Shown here: positions 1-7,010 of the stretch, piece after piece
Numbering within the stretch: the first letter of the stretch is position 1
How the letters are laid out: each line of letters starts with the position of its first letter
NCBI GenBank assembly: GCA_023433225.1
Contig: JAEZDQ010000141.1
Location: 1 to 16,829, forward strand
Direction: 5' to 3'
DNA from: Bacteroidota bacterium
Lineage (GTDB): Bacteria; Bacteroidota; Bacteroidia; Flavobacteriales; Weeksellaceae
Length of the DNA: 16,829 nucleotides
The notes under the pieces: model-generated
Seen by the model: the letters and a program-made list of their open reading frames with translations, nothing else
Told to the model about the DNA's origin: nothing
The model's database searches: none
Position numbers and translations under genes: made by a program

Positions 1-1
1 C

Positions 2-1636
2 TATAAAATTGTAAAAGGCGAAAACGACACCCCACGCGTTGAAATCGACGGTCGCCAGTATACCCCACAGGAAATTTCCGCAATGGTTTTGCAGAAAATG
101 AAAAAAACGGCCGAAGATTATTTGGGCCATGAAGTACCCCAAGCGGTTATCACCGTTCCAGCATATTTCAATGACGCGCAGCGTCAAGCCACCAAAGAAG
201 CTGGGGAAATCGCCGGTTTGAAAGTGGAAAGAATCATCAACGAACCCACCGCCGCAGCTTTGGCCTATGGTTTGGACAAAGCCAATACCGACAAGAAAAT
301 TGCGGTGTACGACTTAGGTGGCGGAACATTCGATATTTCTATCTTGGAATTGGGTGACGGCGTATTCGAAGTTTTATCTACCAGTGGAGATACCCATTTA
401 GGAGGCGATGATTTCGACAATGCAGTTATCAAATGGTTGGCCGACGAATTCCAAACGGAAGAAAGCGTGGACTTGCGAAAAGATGCCATGGCACTCCAAC
501 GTTTGAGGGAAGCCGCCGAAAAAGCCAAAATCGAATTGTCCTCTTCTTCACAGACAGAAATCAATTTGCCTTATATCACCGCAAATGAAACCGGCCCCAA
601 ACACTTGGTGAAAACATTGACGCGTGCAAAATTTGAACAATTGACCGATAATTTGGTTCGACGATCCATGGAACCTTGTAAAAAAGCTTTGAACGATGCA
701 GGGCTGAAACCTTCCGATATCGATGAAGTGATTTTGGTTGGTGGTTCGACAAGAATCCCTAAAATTCAGGAAGAAGTAGAAAAATTCTTTGGTAAAGTTC
801 CTTCCAAAGGGGTAAATCCCGACGAAGTGGTAGCCATCGGTGCAGCCATCCAAGGCGGTGTATTGACCGGTGACGTGAAGGATGTTTTACTCTTAGACGT
901 AACCCCGCTTTCGTTGGGAATCGAAACTTTAGGAGGCGTGTTCACAAAATTAATCGAAGCCAATACGACCATTCCGACAAAGAAATCAGAAACCTTTTCA
1001 ACCGCAGCCGACAACCAACCGGCAGTGACCTTGCGAATCGGACAAGGTGAACGTTCCATGTTCAACGACAACAAAGAAATCGGTAGATTTGATTTGATAG
1101 ACATTCCACCGGCACCGCGTGGTGTTCCCCAAATCGAAGTAACTTTTGACATTGATGCGAATGGAATTCTCCATGTTTCCGCGAAGGACAAAGGAACCGG
1201 AAAAGAACAGTCCATCAAAATCGAAGCTTCTTCTGGTTTGAGCGAAGAAGACATCCAACGAATGAAACGCGAAGCGGAAGAAAATGCGGCCCAAGATGCG
1301 GAAGCAAAAGAAAAAATCGAAAAGATAAATGCGGCGGATGCTTTGATTTTCCAAACAGAAAAACAACTGAAAGAATTCGGTGAAAAAATTCCGGCCGACA
1401 AAAAAGAACCGATTGAATCTGCTTTGGCCGAATTGAAAACAGCCCATGCCACACAGGAAATCGCACAGATTGACCCGGCCGTAGAAAAGCTGAATGAAGT
1501 TTGGGCAGCAGCTTCTCAAGAATTGTATGCAGCTATGAATGAGCAGCAATCAGGCGCAAATCCTGCGGACGCTCCATCGGATTCCAACCCAACGGACGGT
1601 GAAGTAGAAGATGTGGATTTCGAAGAAGTAAAGTAA
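2..1636 (+). CDS. dnaK: Chaperone protein DnaK (Hsp70), 5' end cut by window
   Basis: ATP-dependent Hsp70 chaperone of the cytosol, working with DnaJ and GrpE. The reading frame is open from base 2 and gives 544 residues; about 90 N-terminal residues, including the first phosphate loop, lie outside the window. An internal Met at base 83 is not the start, because the upstream 27 residues (GENDTPRVEIDG...) are also DnaK. Visible landmarks are the ITVPAYFNDAQRQATKEAG segment, IINEPTAAALAYGLDK, the second phosphate motif YDLGGGTFDISILE, the adenosine motif VILVGGSTRIPKIQ and the interdomain linker VLLLDVTPLSLGIET. The substrate-binding domain follows, then a helical lid and an acidic tail ending VEDVDFEEVK, typical of bacterial DnaK. 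The gene is followed within 25 bases by a strong terminator, so it is probably transcribed apart from the next gene. Identification is certain. Confidence 0.98.
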   Translation, partial: YKIVKGENDTPRVEIDGRQYTPQEISAMVLQKMKKTAEDYLGHEVPQAVITVPAYFNDAQRQATKEAGEIAGLKVERIINEPTAAALAYGLDKANTDKKIAVYDLGGGTFDISILELGDGVFEVLSTSGDTHLGGDDFDNAVIKWLADEFQTEESVDLRKDAMALQRLREAAEKAKIELSSSSQTEINLPYITANETGPKHLVKTLTRAKFEQLTDNLVRRSMEPCKKALNDAGLKPSDIDEVILVGGSTRIPKIQEEVEKFFGKVPSKGVNPDEVVAIGAAIQGGVLTGDVKDVLLLDVTPLSLGIETLGGVFTKLIEANTTIPTKKSETFSTAADNQPAVTLRIGQGERSMFNDNKEIGRFDLIDIPPAPRGVPQIEVTFDIDANGILHVSAKDKGTGKEQSIKIEASSGLSEEDIQRMKREAEENAAQDAEAKEKIEKINAADALIFQTEKQLKEFGEKIPADKKEPIESALAELKTAHATQEIAQIDPAVEKLNEVWAAASQELYAAMNEQQSGANPADAPSDSNPTDGEVEDVDFEEVK

Positions 1637-1657
1637 AATTGAAATTTGAATACCATC

Positions 1658-1688
1658 AAAAACCCCGATAGAAATACCGGGGTTTTTT
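1658..1688 (+). terminator. Rho-independent terminator after dnaK
   Basis: The left arm AAAAACCCCG (1658-1667) pairs with CGGGGTTTTT (1678-1687). The 10-nt loop can close further through two A-T pairs around a GAAA tetraloop (1671-1674). The arms carry A and T tracts on both sides, so it may work in both directions. It begins 21 bases after the dnaK stop. Confidence 0.9.
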
Positions 1689-1702
1689 ATATAAAATACA
1701 CG

Positions 1703-2332
1703 ATGGAAAACCTGAACCAAATTACAGAATTTCAGTCTTCACCCGAATTGATTGAAAAACTTTACCAACACAGTATCAGAAAGAATTTCGATGCGGGAAG
1801 CTTGATTCTTAACGAAAACGCGCACATCCGTTCCATACCTATTGTGATTCGAGGAAGCCTTAAGGTTATCCGAACCGAAGAAGACGGAAGGGAAATCCTC
1901 TTATATTACATCACAGCAGGTGAAAGCTGTGTCATGTCTTTTCTGGGCGGTTTGCACAACGAAACCAGCAAGGTTAAAGCCGAAGTAGAAGAAGACGCGG
2001 AAATTCTGTTTCTTCCCGTTGACAAAGTTTCTTTATTCATCAAAGAACATCCCGAATGGTTGGATTATATTTTCCGTCTGTACCACAAAAGATTTGAAGA
2101 ATTGTTGGAAATGGTCAATGCGATTACTTTCAAAAAAGTGGATGAGCGCTTGTTGAATTTACTCAAAAAGAAGTCAGAACTCACGGCATCAATGACCATC
2201 CAGATTACCCACGAACAGTTGGCAAACGAACTCGGCACGGCGCGCGTGGTTGTTTCGAGATTACTCAAGCAATTGGAAGACATGGGCAGGGTTCAACTCG
2301 GCAGAAACAAAATCATTCTTTCGGACAAATAG
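1703..2332 (+). CDS. Crp/Fnr family transcriptional regulator, single conserved-looking Cys
   Basis: DNA-binding regulator of 209 residues. The N-terminal part (about 25-110) is a cNMP-binding-type beta barrel (IPIVIRGSLKVIRTEEDGREILLYYITAGESCVMSF...). The C-terminal part (about 143-207) is a Crp-type winged helix, with the recognition helix in ELGTARVVVSRLLKQLEDMG. There is no cAMP-pocket signature of the E. coli Crp kind, and no Fnr cysteine cluster. The only cysteine is C76 in GESCVMSF, inside the barrel. The frame can be opened further upstream with a TTG at 1646, but that start lies inside the dnaK terminator, so the ATG at 1703 (MENLNQITEF) is chosen. The gene stands directly before the sulfur genes. 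I infer it responds to a sulfur, redox or persulfide signal and activates those genes through the GTAAC elements. I see no GTAAC element in front of the regulator itself. Confidence 0.9.
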   Translation: MENLNQITEFQSSPELIEKLYQHSIRKNFDAGSLILNENAHIRSIPIVIRGSLKVIRTEEDGREILLYYITAGESCVMSFLGGLHNETSKVKAEVEEDAEILFLPVDKVSLFIKEHPEWLDYIFRLYHKRFEELLEMVNAITFKKVDERLLNLLKKKSELTASMTIQITHEQLANELGTARVVVSRLLKQLEDMGRVQLGRNKIILSDK

Positions 2333-2401
2333 CATTTTATGCTTAATTTTTGGAATTGGGGTTTATATCATATTAAATGAAAATATTTTGAATTAAATTT
2401 A

Positions 2402-2451
2402 ACCATTGTAACCAAAGTAACGGTACGGATGGTCCTTTTTTAAGAACTTTG
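2402..2451 (+). promoter_or_regulatory. Candidate operator and promoter of the MBL-rhodanese gene
   Basis: The element GTAACCAAAGTAAC (2408-2421) is close to a dyad GTAAC-N4-GTTAC with one mismatch. It lies exactly 23 nt before AACTTTG (2445-2451). GAACTTTG at 2444-2451 differs by one base from the Bacteroidota -7 box TAnnTTTG, and no good -33 TTTG is present 19 nt upstream. The expected start of transcription is near 2457, which puts the centre of the element near -42. The same arrangement recurs at 4214-4256. The element is also embedded in a wider imperfect dyad, ACCAT-N4-ACC (2402-2413) and GGT-N4-ATGGT (2422-2433). Confidence 0.6.
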
Positions 2452-2483
2452 TTCAATTATCTTTAATATAAATAAAATAGTAT

Positions 2484-3902
2484 ATGTTTTTTCAACACGT
2501 TTTTGACAAAAGTTTAGCGCAAGGAAGCTATGTTGTCGGTTGTCAGGCCACAGGGGAAGCCATTGTAATTGATGCCCAAAGAGACATTGATGTATATTTG
2601 GAAATAGCCAAACAAAATAACCTTCGCATCACCCACATTGCGGAAACACATATCCACGCCGATTTTCTGTGTGGTTCCAGGGAACTTGCGGCCGTAACCG
2701 GAGCCAAAATGTACCTATCAGATGAAGGCGGGGAAGACTGGCAATACCAATTTCCGCATGTCGGCGTTAAAGACGGAACCGTGATTAAAGTCGGGAAACT
2801 GACTTTGGAAGTAATGCACACACCCGGTCATACGCCGGAGAGTATCAGCTTTTTACTCACCGACCATCCGGCAACGGACAAGCCCATAATGGTTTTCACC
2901 GGTGATTTCGTATTCGTGGGAGACATCGGCCGTCCCGATTTATTGGAAAAAGCAGCCGGAATAGTCGGTACCAAGGAAGCGGGAGCCAAACAAATGTTTC
3001 AATCCCTGAAAAAGTTTGCCGCCTTGCCGGATTATGTCCAGGTTTGGTCTGCGCACGGAGCAGGTTCCGCTTGCGGTAAGGCTTTGGGTGCGGTTCACAG
3101 CAGTACGGTTGGGTATGAAAAAATCCGTAATTGGGCGTTCCAGTACGGAGAAAATGAAAATGGATTCATTGATTTTCTTTTGGCAGACCAACCTGAACCG
3201 CCTAAATATTTCGCCATGATGAAATATTTAAACAAAGTAAACAGGCCATTGTTAATCGAAGTACCCAAACACCCTAAATTAACCCGGGAACAGTTTTTAT
3301 CGGCTTACAAAAAAGGAATAAAGGTCATTGATACACGCAACAAAGTGGATTTTGCTGAAGGATTTATTCCAGGCAGTTTGAACATTCAGAACAAAAATTC
3401 CTTGTCCACTTGGGCCGGATGGTTGCTGAATTACCAGGAACAATTTATGCTGGTTGCCGAGGAAAACCAAATGGAAGCCATTACCCGCAAACTGATGCGC
3501 ATTGGTTTGGATAATATTTACGGATTTATTTCCGATGTGGACGGTTTAGGAATTGAACTTCAAAAAGCAGATGTAATCGGTATGGACGAATTCAAAACAT
3601 ACATTGGAAAACCTAATGTCCAGATCGTTGACGTAAGAGGTGCCACCGAATTTGATGCTGGCCATGTGGAAGGTGCAGATCATGTTTTTGTGGGAACGCT
3701 TGCGGATCAACTCGATAAAATCAACAAAGACAAAGAAGTGGTGATTCATTGCCAGGCTGGTGACCGCTCTTCTACCGCTTATTCGATTTTGGCAGCAAAT
3801 GGTTTCCAAAATGTGAAAAATTATGCGGGAGGCATGAAGGAATGGAAATCCGGCGGAGGAAAAACCCTTTCCTGTAATGACACCTCTTGTGCCATCGCTT
3901 AA
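2484..3902 (+). CDS. CstB/Blh-like MBL-fold persulfide dioxygenase fused to two rhodanese domains
   Basis: Predicted cytosolic enzyme of 472 residues for persulfide oxidation and sulfur transfer. Residues 1-250 form a metallo-beta-lactamase fold of the ETHE1/Blh type. It has HIHAD (H56, H58, D60) with F61 where many family members have a second-site His, then H116 in HTPGH, D141 in FTGDFVFVGDIGRPDL, and HGAGSACGKALGAV (H191, C197). Residues about 270-355 resemble a rhodanese domain without a catalytic cysteine. Residues about 365-457 are an active-type rhodanese with loop CQAGDRS (C423). This order (MBL, pseudo-rhodanese, rhodanese) is that of Staphylococcus CstB, a persulfide dioxygenase-sulfurtransferase. 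The tail after residue 457 is glycine-rich and ends SCNDTSCAIA, with two extra cysteines (C464, C469). No signal peptide is visible. The next gene starts 17 bases downstream, so the two are probably co-transcribed. Substrate specificity is inferred from the family. Confidence 0.92.
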   Translation: MFFQHVFDKSLAQGSYVVGCQATGEAIVIDAQRDIDVYLEIAKQNNLRITHIAETHIHADFLCGSRELAAVTGAKMYLSDEGGEDWQYQFPHVGVKDGTVIKVGKLTLEVMHTPGHTPESISFLLTDHPATDKPIMVFTGDFVFVGDIGRPDLLEKAAGIVGTKEAGAKQMFQSLKKFAALPDYVQVWSAHGAGSACGKALGAVHSSTVGYEKIRNWAFQYGENENGFIDFLLADQPEPPKYFAMMKYLNKVNRPLLIEVPKHPKLTREQFLSAYKKGIKVIDTRNKVDFAEGFIPGSLNIQNKNSLSTWAGWLLNYQEQFMLVAEENQMEAITRKLMRIGLDNIYGFISDVDGLGIELQKADVIGMDEFKTYIGKPNVQIVDVRGATEFDAGHVEGADHVFVGTLADQLDKINKDKEVVIHCQAGDRSSTAYSILAANGFQNVKNYAGGMKEWKSGGGKTLSCNDTSCAIA

Positions 3903-3919
3903 AATGTAATTTCTTTAAA

Positions 3920-4126
3920 ATGAAATCCTTTCTAATCCGGCATAAGCTTACCCTCCTTGGTATTTTAGCGGGAGCCGTCGTCGGCTATTTTTATTGGAAA
4001 TGGATTGGTTGTCATTCAGGCAGTTGTGCCATCACTTCCAATCCGATGAACAGCACAATTTATGGTTCAGTCATGGGCGGTTTGTTGTTTTCTATGTTTC
4101 AGAAAAGAAAAATCGAAAAAGAGTGA
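3920..4126 (+). CDS. Small membrane protein with CHSGSC motif (DUF6132-like)
   Basis: A 68-residue protein with two likely membrane helices, about residues 9-28 and 44-60, a short basic N-terminus (MKSFLIRHK) and a basic tail (QKRKIEKE). Between the helices lies GCHSGSCAITSNPMNST, with C31 and C36 spaced C-x4-C. This pattern matches my memory of the DUF6132 family, found in Bacteroidota near sulfur and redox genes; its biochemical role is unknown to me. An upstream in-frame start at 3887 would overlap the preceding gene and add an unrelated 11-residue stretch, so the ATG at 3920 is preferred. It starts 17 bases after the MBL-rhodanese stop, in the same direction, and likely shares its mRNA. 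The two cysteines could accept or carry sulfane sulfur at the membrane, but that is inference from context. Confidence 0.85.
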   Translation: MKSFLIRHKLTLLGILAGAVVGYFYWKWIGCHSGSCAITSNPMNSTIYGSVMGGLLFSMFQKRKIEKE

Positions 4127-4213
4127 AGTTTCTTGAATGATTTCCGGAACAAACCTGATTATTGAGCTTTTCGCCAAATGGGGTTCTTTATAGTCCAAAT
4201 AAGTTCTGATACA

Positions 4214-4257
4214 GTAACAAAAGTAACTTTTGAAGCGAATGAATGCACGCAACTTTA
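4214..4257 (+). promoter_or_regulatory. Candidate operator and promoter of the YeeE/YedE pair
   Basis: The element GTAACAAAAGTAAC (4214-4227) differs by one base from the element at 2408-2421. AACTTT (4251-4256) follows after exactly 23 nt, the same distance as at the first site. The -7 candidate CAACTTTA (4250-4257) keeps the A and TTT of TAnnTTTG but is poor, and a TTTG at 4229-4232 sits 17 nt before it. A weak core promoter with an element at about -42 fits activator dependence. The rest of 4127-4278 shows no gene. Confidence 0.55.
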
Positions 4258-4278
4258 CACCTCATAAAACGATGAATT

Positions 4279-4839
4279 TTGGAAATACTTAAGCAACCTT
4301 GGCCATGGTATATTGCGGGTCCATTAATCGGATTAACGGTTCCCGTACTTTTAATTTTGGGCAATAAATCATTCGGCATCAGCTCTTCGTTGCGTCATCT
4401 ATGCGCTTCTTGTATCCCTGCGAACATTCCGTTTTTCAAATACGATTGGAAAAAAGAGATGTGGAACTTGTTATTTGTTTTGGGGATTTTTCTGGGAGGA
4501 ATCCTAACGGCTGCTTTCCTGTCCAATCCCCATCCGGTTGAAATACACCCCAAATTAGCAGCCGATTTAACGGTTTACGGCATCCGTGATTACAGTAATT
4601 TGGTTCCCGCAGACCTGTTCAACTGGGAATCGTTATTTACCCTGAGAGGATTTTTATTAATGGTTGTCGGCGGCTTTTTAGTCGGGTTTGGTACGCGTTA
4701 CGCAGGTGGTTGCACCAGCGGCCATGCGATTATGGGCTTGTCCAATCTCCAATTGCCTTCCTTGATTTCCACGATTAGTTTTATGGTAGGTGGTTTCATT
4801 ATGGCAAATTTTATTTTACCCATTATTCTTTCAATTTAA
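4279..4839 (+). CDS. YeeE/YedE family transporter subunit, first half (start disturbed)
   Basis: Inner-membrane protein of the YeeE/YedE (thiosulfate or sulfane-sulfur uptake) family, first member of a split pair like PmpA/PmpB. The coding frame gives 186 residues from TTG at 4279 (MEILKQPWPWYIAGPLIGLTVP...). Hydrophobic helices run at about 9-27, 62-81, 124-140, 160-185. The hallmark GGCTSGH is at 143-149 with C145, and a second cysteine pair lies in LRHLCASCIPAN (C42, C45). The start is odd. An in-frame TGA lies at 4273, directly upstream, while an ATG at 4272 is out of frame. Removing one T from the TTTT run at 4277-4280 would fuse that ATG to the frame as MNLEILKQPWPW, which looks like the usual family start. 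Either TTG is used or the run has an insertion. The partner gene starts 9 bases after the stop. Confidence 0.9.
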   Translation: MEILKQPWPWYIAGPLIGLTVPVLLILGNKSFGISSSLRHLCASCIPANIPFFKYDWKKEMWNLLFVLGIFLGGILTAAFLSNPHPVEIHPKLAADLTVYGIRDYSNLVPADLFNWESLFTLRGFLLMVVGGFLVGFGTRYAGGCTSGHAIMGLSNLQLPSLISTISFMVGGFIMANFILPIILSI

Positions 4840-4848
4840 AATTATCCA

Positions 4849-5337
4849 ATGCAATCAAATGAAGATTTTAAACTTCGTTCACAGGATGCCGTCTGTATAA
4901 ATGAAAGTCGGTTGGCGCACAACTGGTACCATCATTTAAAATATTTAATCGTGGGTATTTTATTTGGAATTGTTTTTATAAAGGCCGAAGTGATCAGTTG
5001 GTTCCGCATCCAAGAAATGTTTCGATTGGAATCGTTTCATATGTATGGTGTCATCGGTAGCGCGGTTTTGGTTGGAATGGTCTCCATTTTTCTGATTAAA
5101 AAATTCAATATCAAAACCATTTATGGCGAACCGATAAGGATTTCACCTAAATCTTTCAACAAAGGCCAAATTTACGGCGGATTGTTGTTTGGGTTTGGTT
5201 GGGCGATGACAGGTGCTTGTCCGGGACCGCTTTTTGCACAAATCGGAACAGGAGCAACGGTGATTATTATCACGCTTTTGAGTGCTGTTTCTGGAACTTG
5301 GGTCTATGGATTTTTCAGGGAAAAATTGCCCCATTGA
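4849..5337 (+). CDS. YeeE/YedE family transporter subunit, second half (DUF6691-like)
   Basis: Second member of the split YeeE/YedE pair, 162 residues. A polar N-terminus (residues 1-30, including DAVCINESRLAHNWYHHLKY) is followed by hydrophobic segments at about 31-50, 66-84, 108-122 and 134-155. The key motif TGACPGPL (121-128, C124) corresponds to the second central cysteine motif of full-length YeeE-type channels; GGCTSGH in the preceding gene supplies the first. The two products together therefore make one pseudo-symmetric sulfur-compound permease. The start ATG at 4849 is 9 bases after the first subunit, so translation is probably coupled. In Serratia the comparable pmpAB genes sit beside blhA, an MBL-type gene, which matches the arrangement here. 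The gene ends just before a strong bidirectional terminator. The true substrate (thiosulfate or another sulfane sulfur) is not shown by the sequence. Confidence 0.9.
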   Translation: MQSNEDFKLRSQDAVCINESRLAHNWYHHLKYLIVGILFGIVFIKAEVISWFRIQEMFRLESFHMYGVIGSAVLVGMVSIFLIKKFNIKTIYGEPIRISPKSFNKGQIYGGLLFGFGWAMTGACPGPLFAQIGTGATVIIITLLSAVSGTWVYGFFREKLPH

Positions 5338-5347
5338 TTCATAAAAG

Positions 5348-5377
5348 AAAAAACCTCCCGAAATCAGGAGGTTTTTT
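5348..5377. terminator. Bidirectional terminator between the YeeE/YedE pair and catalase
   Basis: AAAAAACCTCC (5348-5358) and GGAGGTTTTTT (5367-5377) form an 11-bp stem around an 8-nt loop. A-tracts on one side and T-tracts on the other let it serve both the + strand transporter operon (stop at 5337) and the - strand catalase gene (stop at 5394). Confidence 0.92.
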
Positions 5378-5393
5378 AGTTTCAATTAAAAAG

Positions 5394-6908
5394 TTAAGCG
5401 TTGTAAGGCCGAGGTGCCCAACGATTATAGGGTGTCATGTCGAAGTTGTTTACTTCATCCATCGTCAGTCCGAGTGCTTTTGCCACACCTTCCCCGTATT
5501 CAGGGTCGGCTTTGAAACAATGTCGGATATGTCTGATTTGTATGAACTTTTCGGCTCCGCCGATTTGATTTGCCGTGTTTTGAAACAAAGCCTCCGCTTT
5601 ACCATCGGCTTTGATGATTCGGAATAAATCACCGGGCTGTGTAAAATAATCCTCGTCATCATCCCGGAAATTATGTGCATAAGCGTTTCCTTCCAATTCC
5701 AAAGGCGGTTCTTTTACATGAGGTTGTTCCTGCCATTCACCATAACTATTGGGTTCATAATGGAGGGTATCGCCGTAATTTCCGTCCACGCGCATGGCAC
5801 CGTCACGGTGGAATGCATGGTAAGGGCATCGGGGCTTGTTCACCGGAATCTGGAAATGATTCACCCCTAAACGGTAACGCTGGGCGTCCCCATAAGAAAA
5901 CAACCTTCCTTGTAACATTTTATCGGGTGAAAAGCCGATTCCCGGAACGATATTAGTTGGGTTAAAAGCTGCTTGTTCTACATCTTGGAAATAATTGTCC
6001 GGATTTTTGTTCAATTCGAATTCTCCAACGGGAATGAGCGGAAAATCTTTTTTAGACCAAACTTTGGTCAAATCAAACGGATGGAAACGATAGGTTTTTG
6101 CTTGCTCTTCGGTCATTACTTGGATGAACATTTTCCATTTCGGGAAATCGCCTTTTTCGATGGCGTCAAATAAATCCCTTTGGGAAGATTCCCTGTCCAC
6201 ACCGACTACACGGGCGGCTTCTTCGTCCGAAAGATTTTCGATTCCTTGTTGGGTCCGGAAATGAAATTTAACCCAACGCCTGACGTTCTCATGGTTGATA
6301 AAACTATACGTATGGCTTCCGAAACCGTGCATGTGGCGGTAACCTTTCGGGATTCCGCGGTCGCTCATTACAATGGTCACTTGGTGCAAGGATTCCGGGA
6401 GCAATGTCCAGAAATCCCAGTTATTCTTGGCACTCCTCAGATTGGTTTTCGGGTCGCGTTTGACGGCATGGTTCAAGTCCGGGAATTTCATAGGGTCACG
6501 GAAGAAAAACACAGGCGTATTGTTCCCAACCAAATCCCAGATTCCTTCTTCGGTATAAAATTTCAGGGCAAAACCGCGGATATCCCGTTCCGCATCGGCA
6601 GCTCCCCTTTCACCCGCAACGGTCGAAAACCGGGCGAATAATTCCGTTTTTTTACCTAATTCACTGAAAATATGTGCTTTTGTGTATTGGGAAATATCAT
6701 GGGTGACGGTAAAAGTCCCGAAAGCCCCCGAACCTTTTGCGTGCATCCTTCTTTCCGGAATTACTTCTCTGTCGAAGTTGGCCATTTTTTCTAAGAACCA
6801 GAAATCCTGCATCAACATCGGGCCTCTCGGGCCGGCGGTTTGCACATTCTGATTGTCAGGAACCGGTGCTCCTGTTTGTCTGGTGAGATTTGGTTTTTTT
6901 TCTTCCAT
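5394..6908 (-). CDS. katA: Monofunctional haem catalase (small-subunit type)
   Basis: Haem enzyme that converts hydrogen peroxide to water and oxygen, 504 residues, the usual size for a small-subunit (clade 3-like) catalase. The distal active site RRMHAKGSGAFG carries H56, GNNTPVFFFRDP carries N129, and the proximal haem ligand is Y339 in RLFSYGDAQRYRLG, which is the catalase haem signature. The beta-barrel core (FARFSTVAGERGAADAERDIRGFALKFYTEEG) and the HRDGAM region are intact; no large C-terminal flavodoxin-like domain is present. No signal peptide is visible, so it is predicted cytosolic. It is a single-gene unit. It converges on the sulfur cluster with the shared terminator at 5348-5377, and it has its own candidate promoter and a palindromic leader upstream. 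It could protect against peroxide formed during sulfide or persulfide oxidation, but this is only neighbourhood inference. Confidence 0.97.
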   Translation of the reverse strand: MEEKKPNLTRQTGAPVPDNQNVQTAGPRGPMLMQDFWFLEKMANFDREVIPERRMHAKGSGAFGTFTVTHDISQYTKAHIFSELGKKTELFARFSTVAGERGAADAERDIRGFALKFYTEEGIWDLVGNNTPVFFFRDPMKFPDLNHAVKRDPKTNLRSAKNNWDFWTLLPESLHQVTIVMSDRGIPKGYRHMHGFGSHTYSFINHENVRRWVKFHFRTQQGIENLSDEEAARVVGVDRESSQRDLFDAIEKGDFPKWKMFIQVMTEEQAKTYRFHPFDLTKVWSKKDFPLIPVGEFELNKNPDNYFQDVEQAAFNPTNIVPGIGFSPDKMLQGRLFSYGDAQRYRLGVNHFQIPVNKPRCPYHAFHRDGAMRVDGNYGDTLHYEPNSYGEWQEQPHVKEPPLELEGNAYAHNFRDDDEDYFTQPGDLFRIIKADGKAEALFQNTANQIGGAEKFIQIRHIRHCFKADPEYGEGVAKALGLTMDEVNNFDMTPYNRWAPRPYNA

Positions 6909-6956
6909 GATTATGAGTTTAAAATTATACCGAAGTTATTTGAATAAAAATTAGGA

Positions 6957-6993
6957 CTATGAAAGGTTTCATAGAATAAATTGATAATTCTAT
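6957..6993 (-). promoter_or_regulatory. Overlapping inverted repeats in the catalase leader
   Basis: The palindrome CTATGAAAGGTTTCATAG (6957-6974) has perfect 8-bp arms around two bases. Its right arm continues into ATAGAAT (6971-6977), which is the perfect reverse complement of ATTCTAT (6987-6993). The bases ATAG (6971-6974) belong to both stems, so in a transcript from the - strand the two hairpins exclude each other. The element lies between the candidate promoter and the catalase start. It may be a dimeric repressor/activator site or an RNA switch. Confidence 0.55.
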
Positions 6994-7010
6994 AAACAAT
7001 GGAGTTAAAC

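Noticed and set aside
766..1452. Long reverse-strand frame of 228 codons inside dnaK
   Set aside because: Shadow of the dnaK reading frame; the translation is a Ser/Phe-rich mirror with no domain.
1646..1702. Upstream TTG start extending the Crp/Fnr gene by 19 residues
   Set aside because: The extension runs through the dnaK terminator hairpin and encodes no part of the fold. The ATG at 1703 gives a normal family N-terminus.
2448..2470. TTTG at 2448-2451 as a -33 element for the MBL-rhodanese gene
   Set aside because: No TAnnTTTG-like box lies about 19 nt downstream (AATAAAAT is found). The reading with GAACTTTG as the -7 box agrees better with the second operator site.
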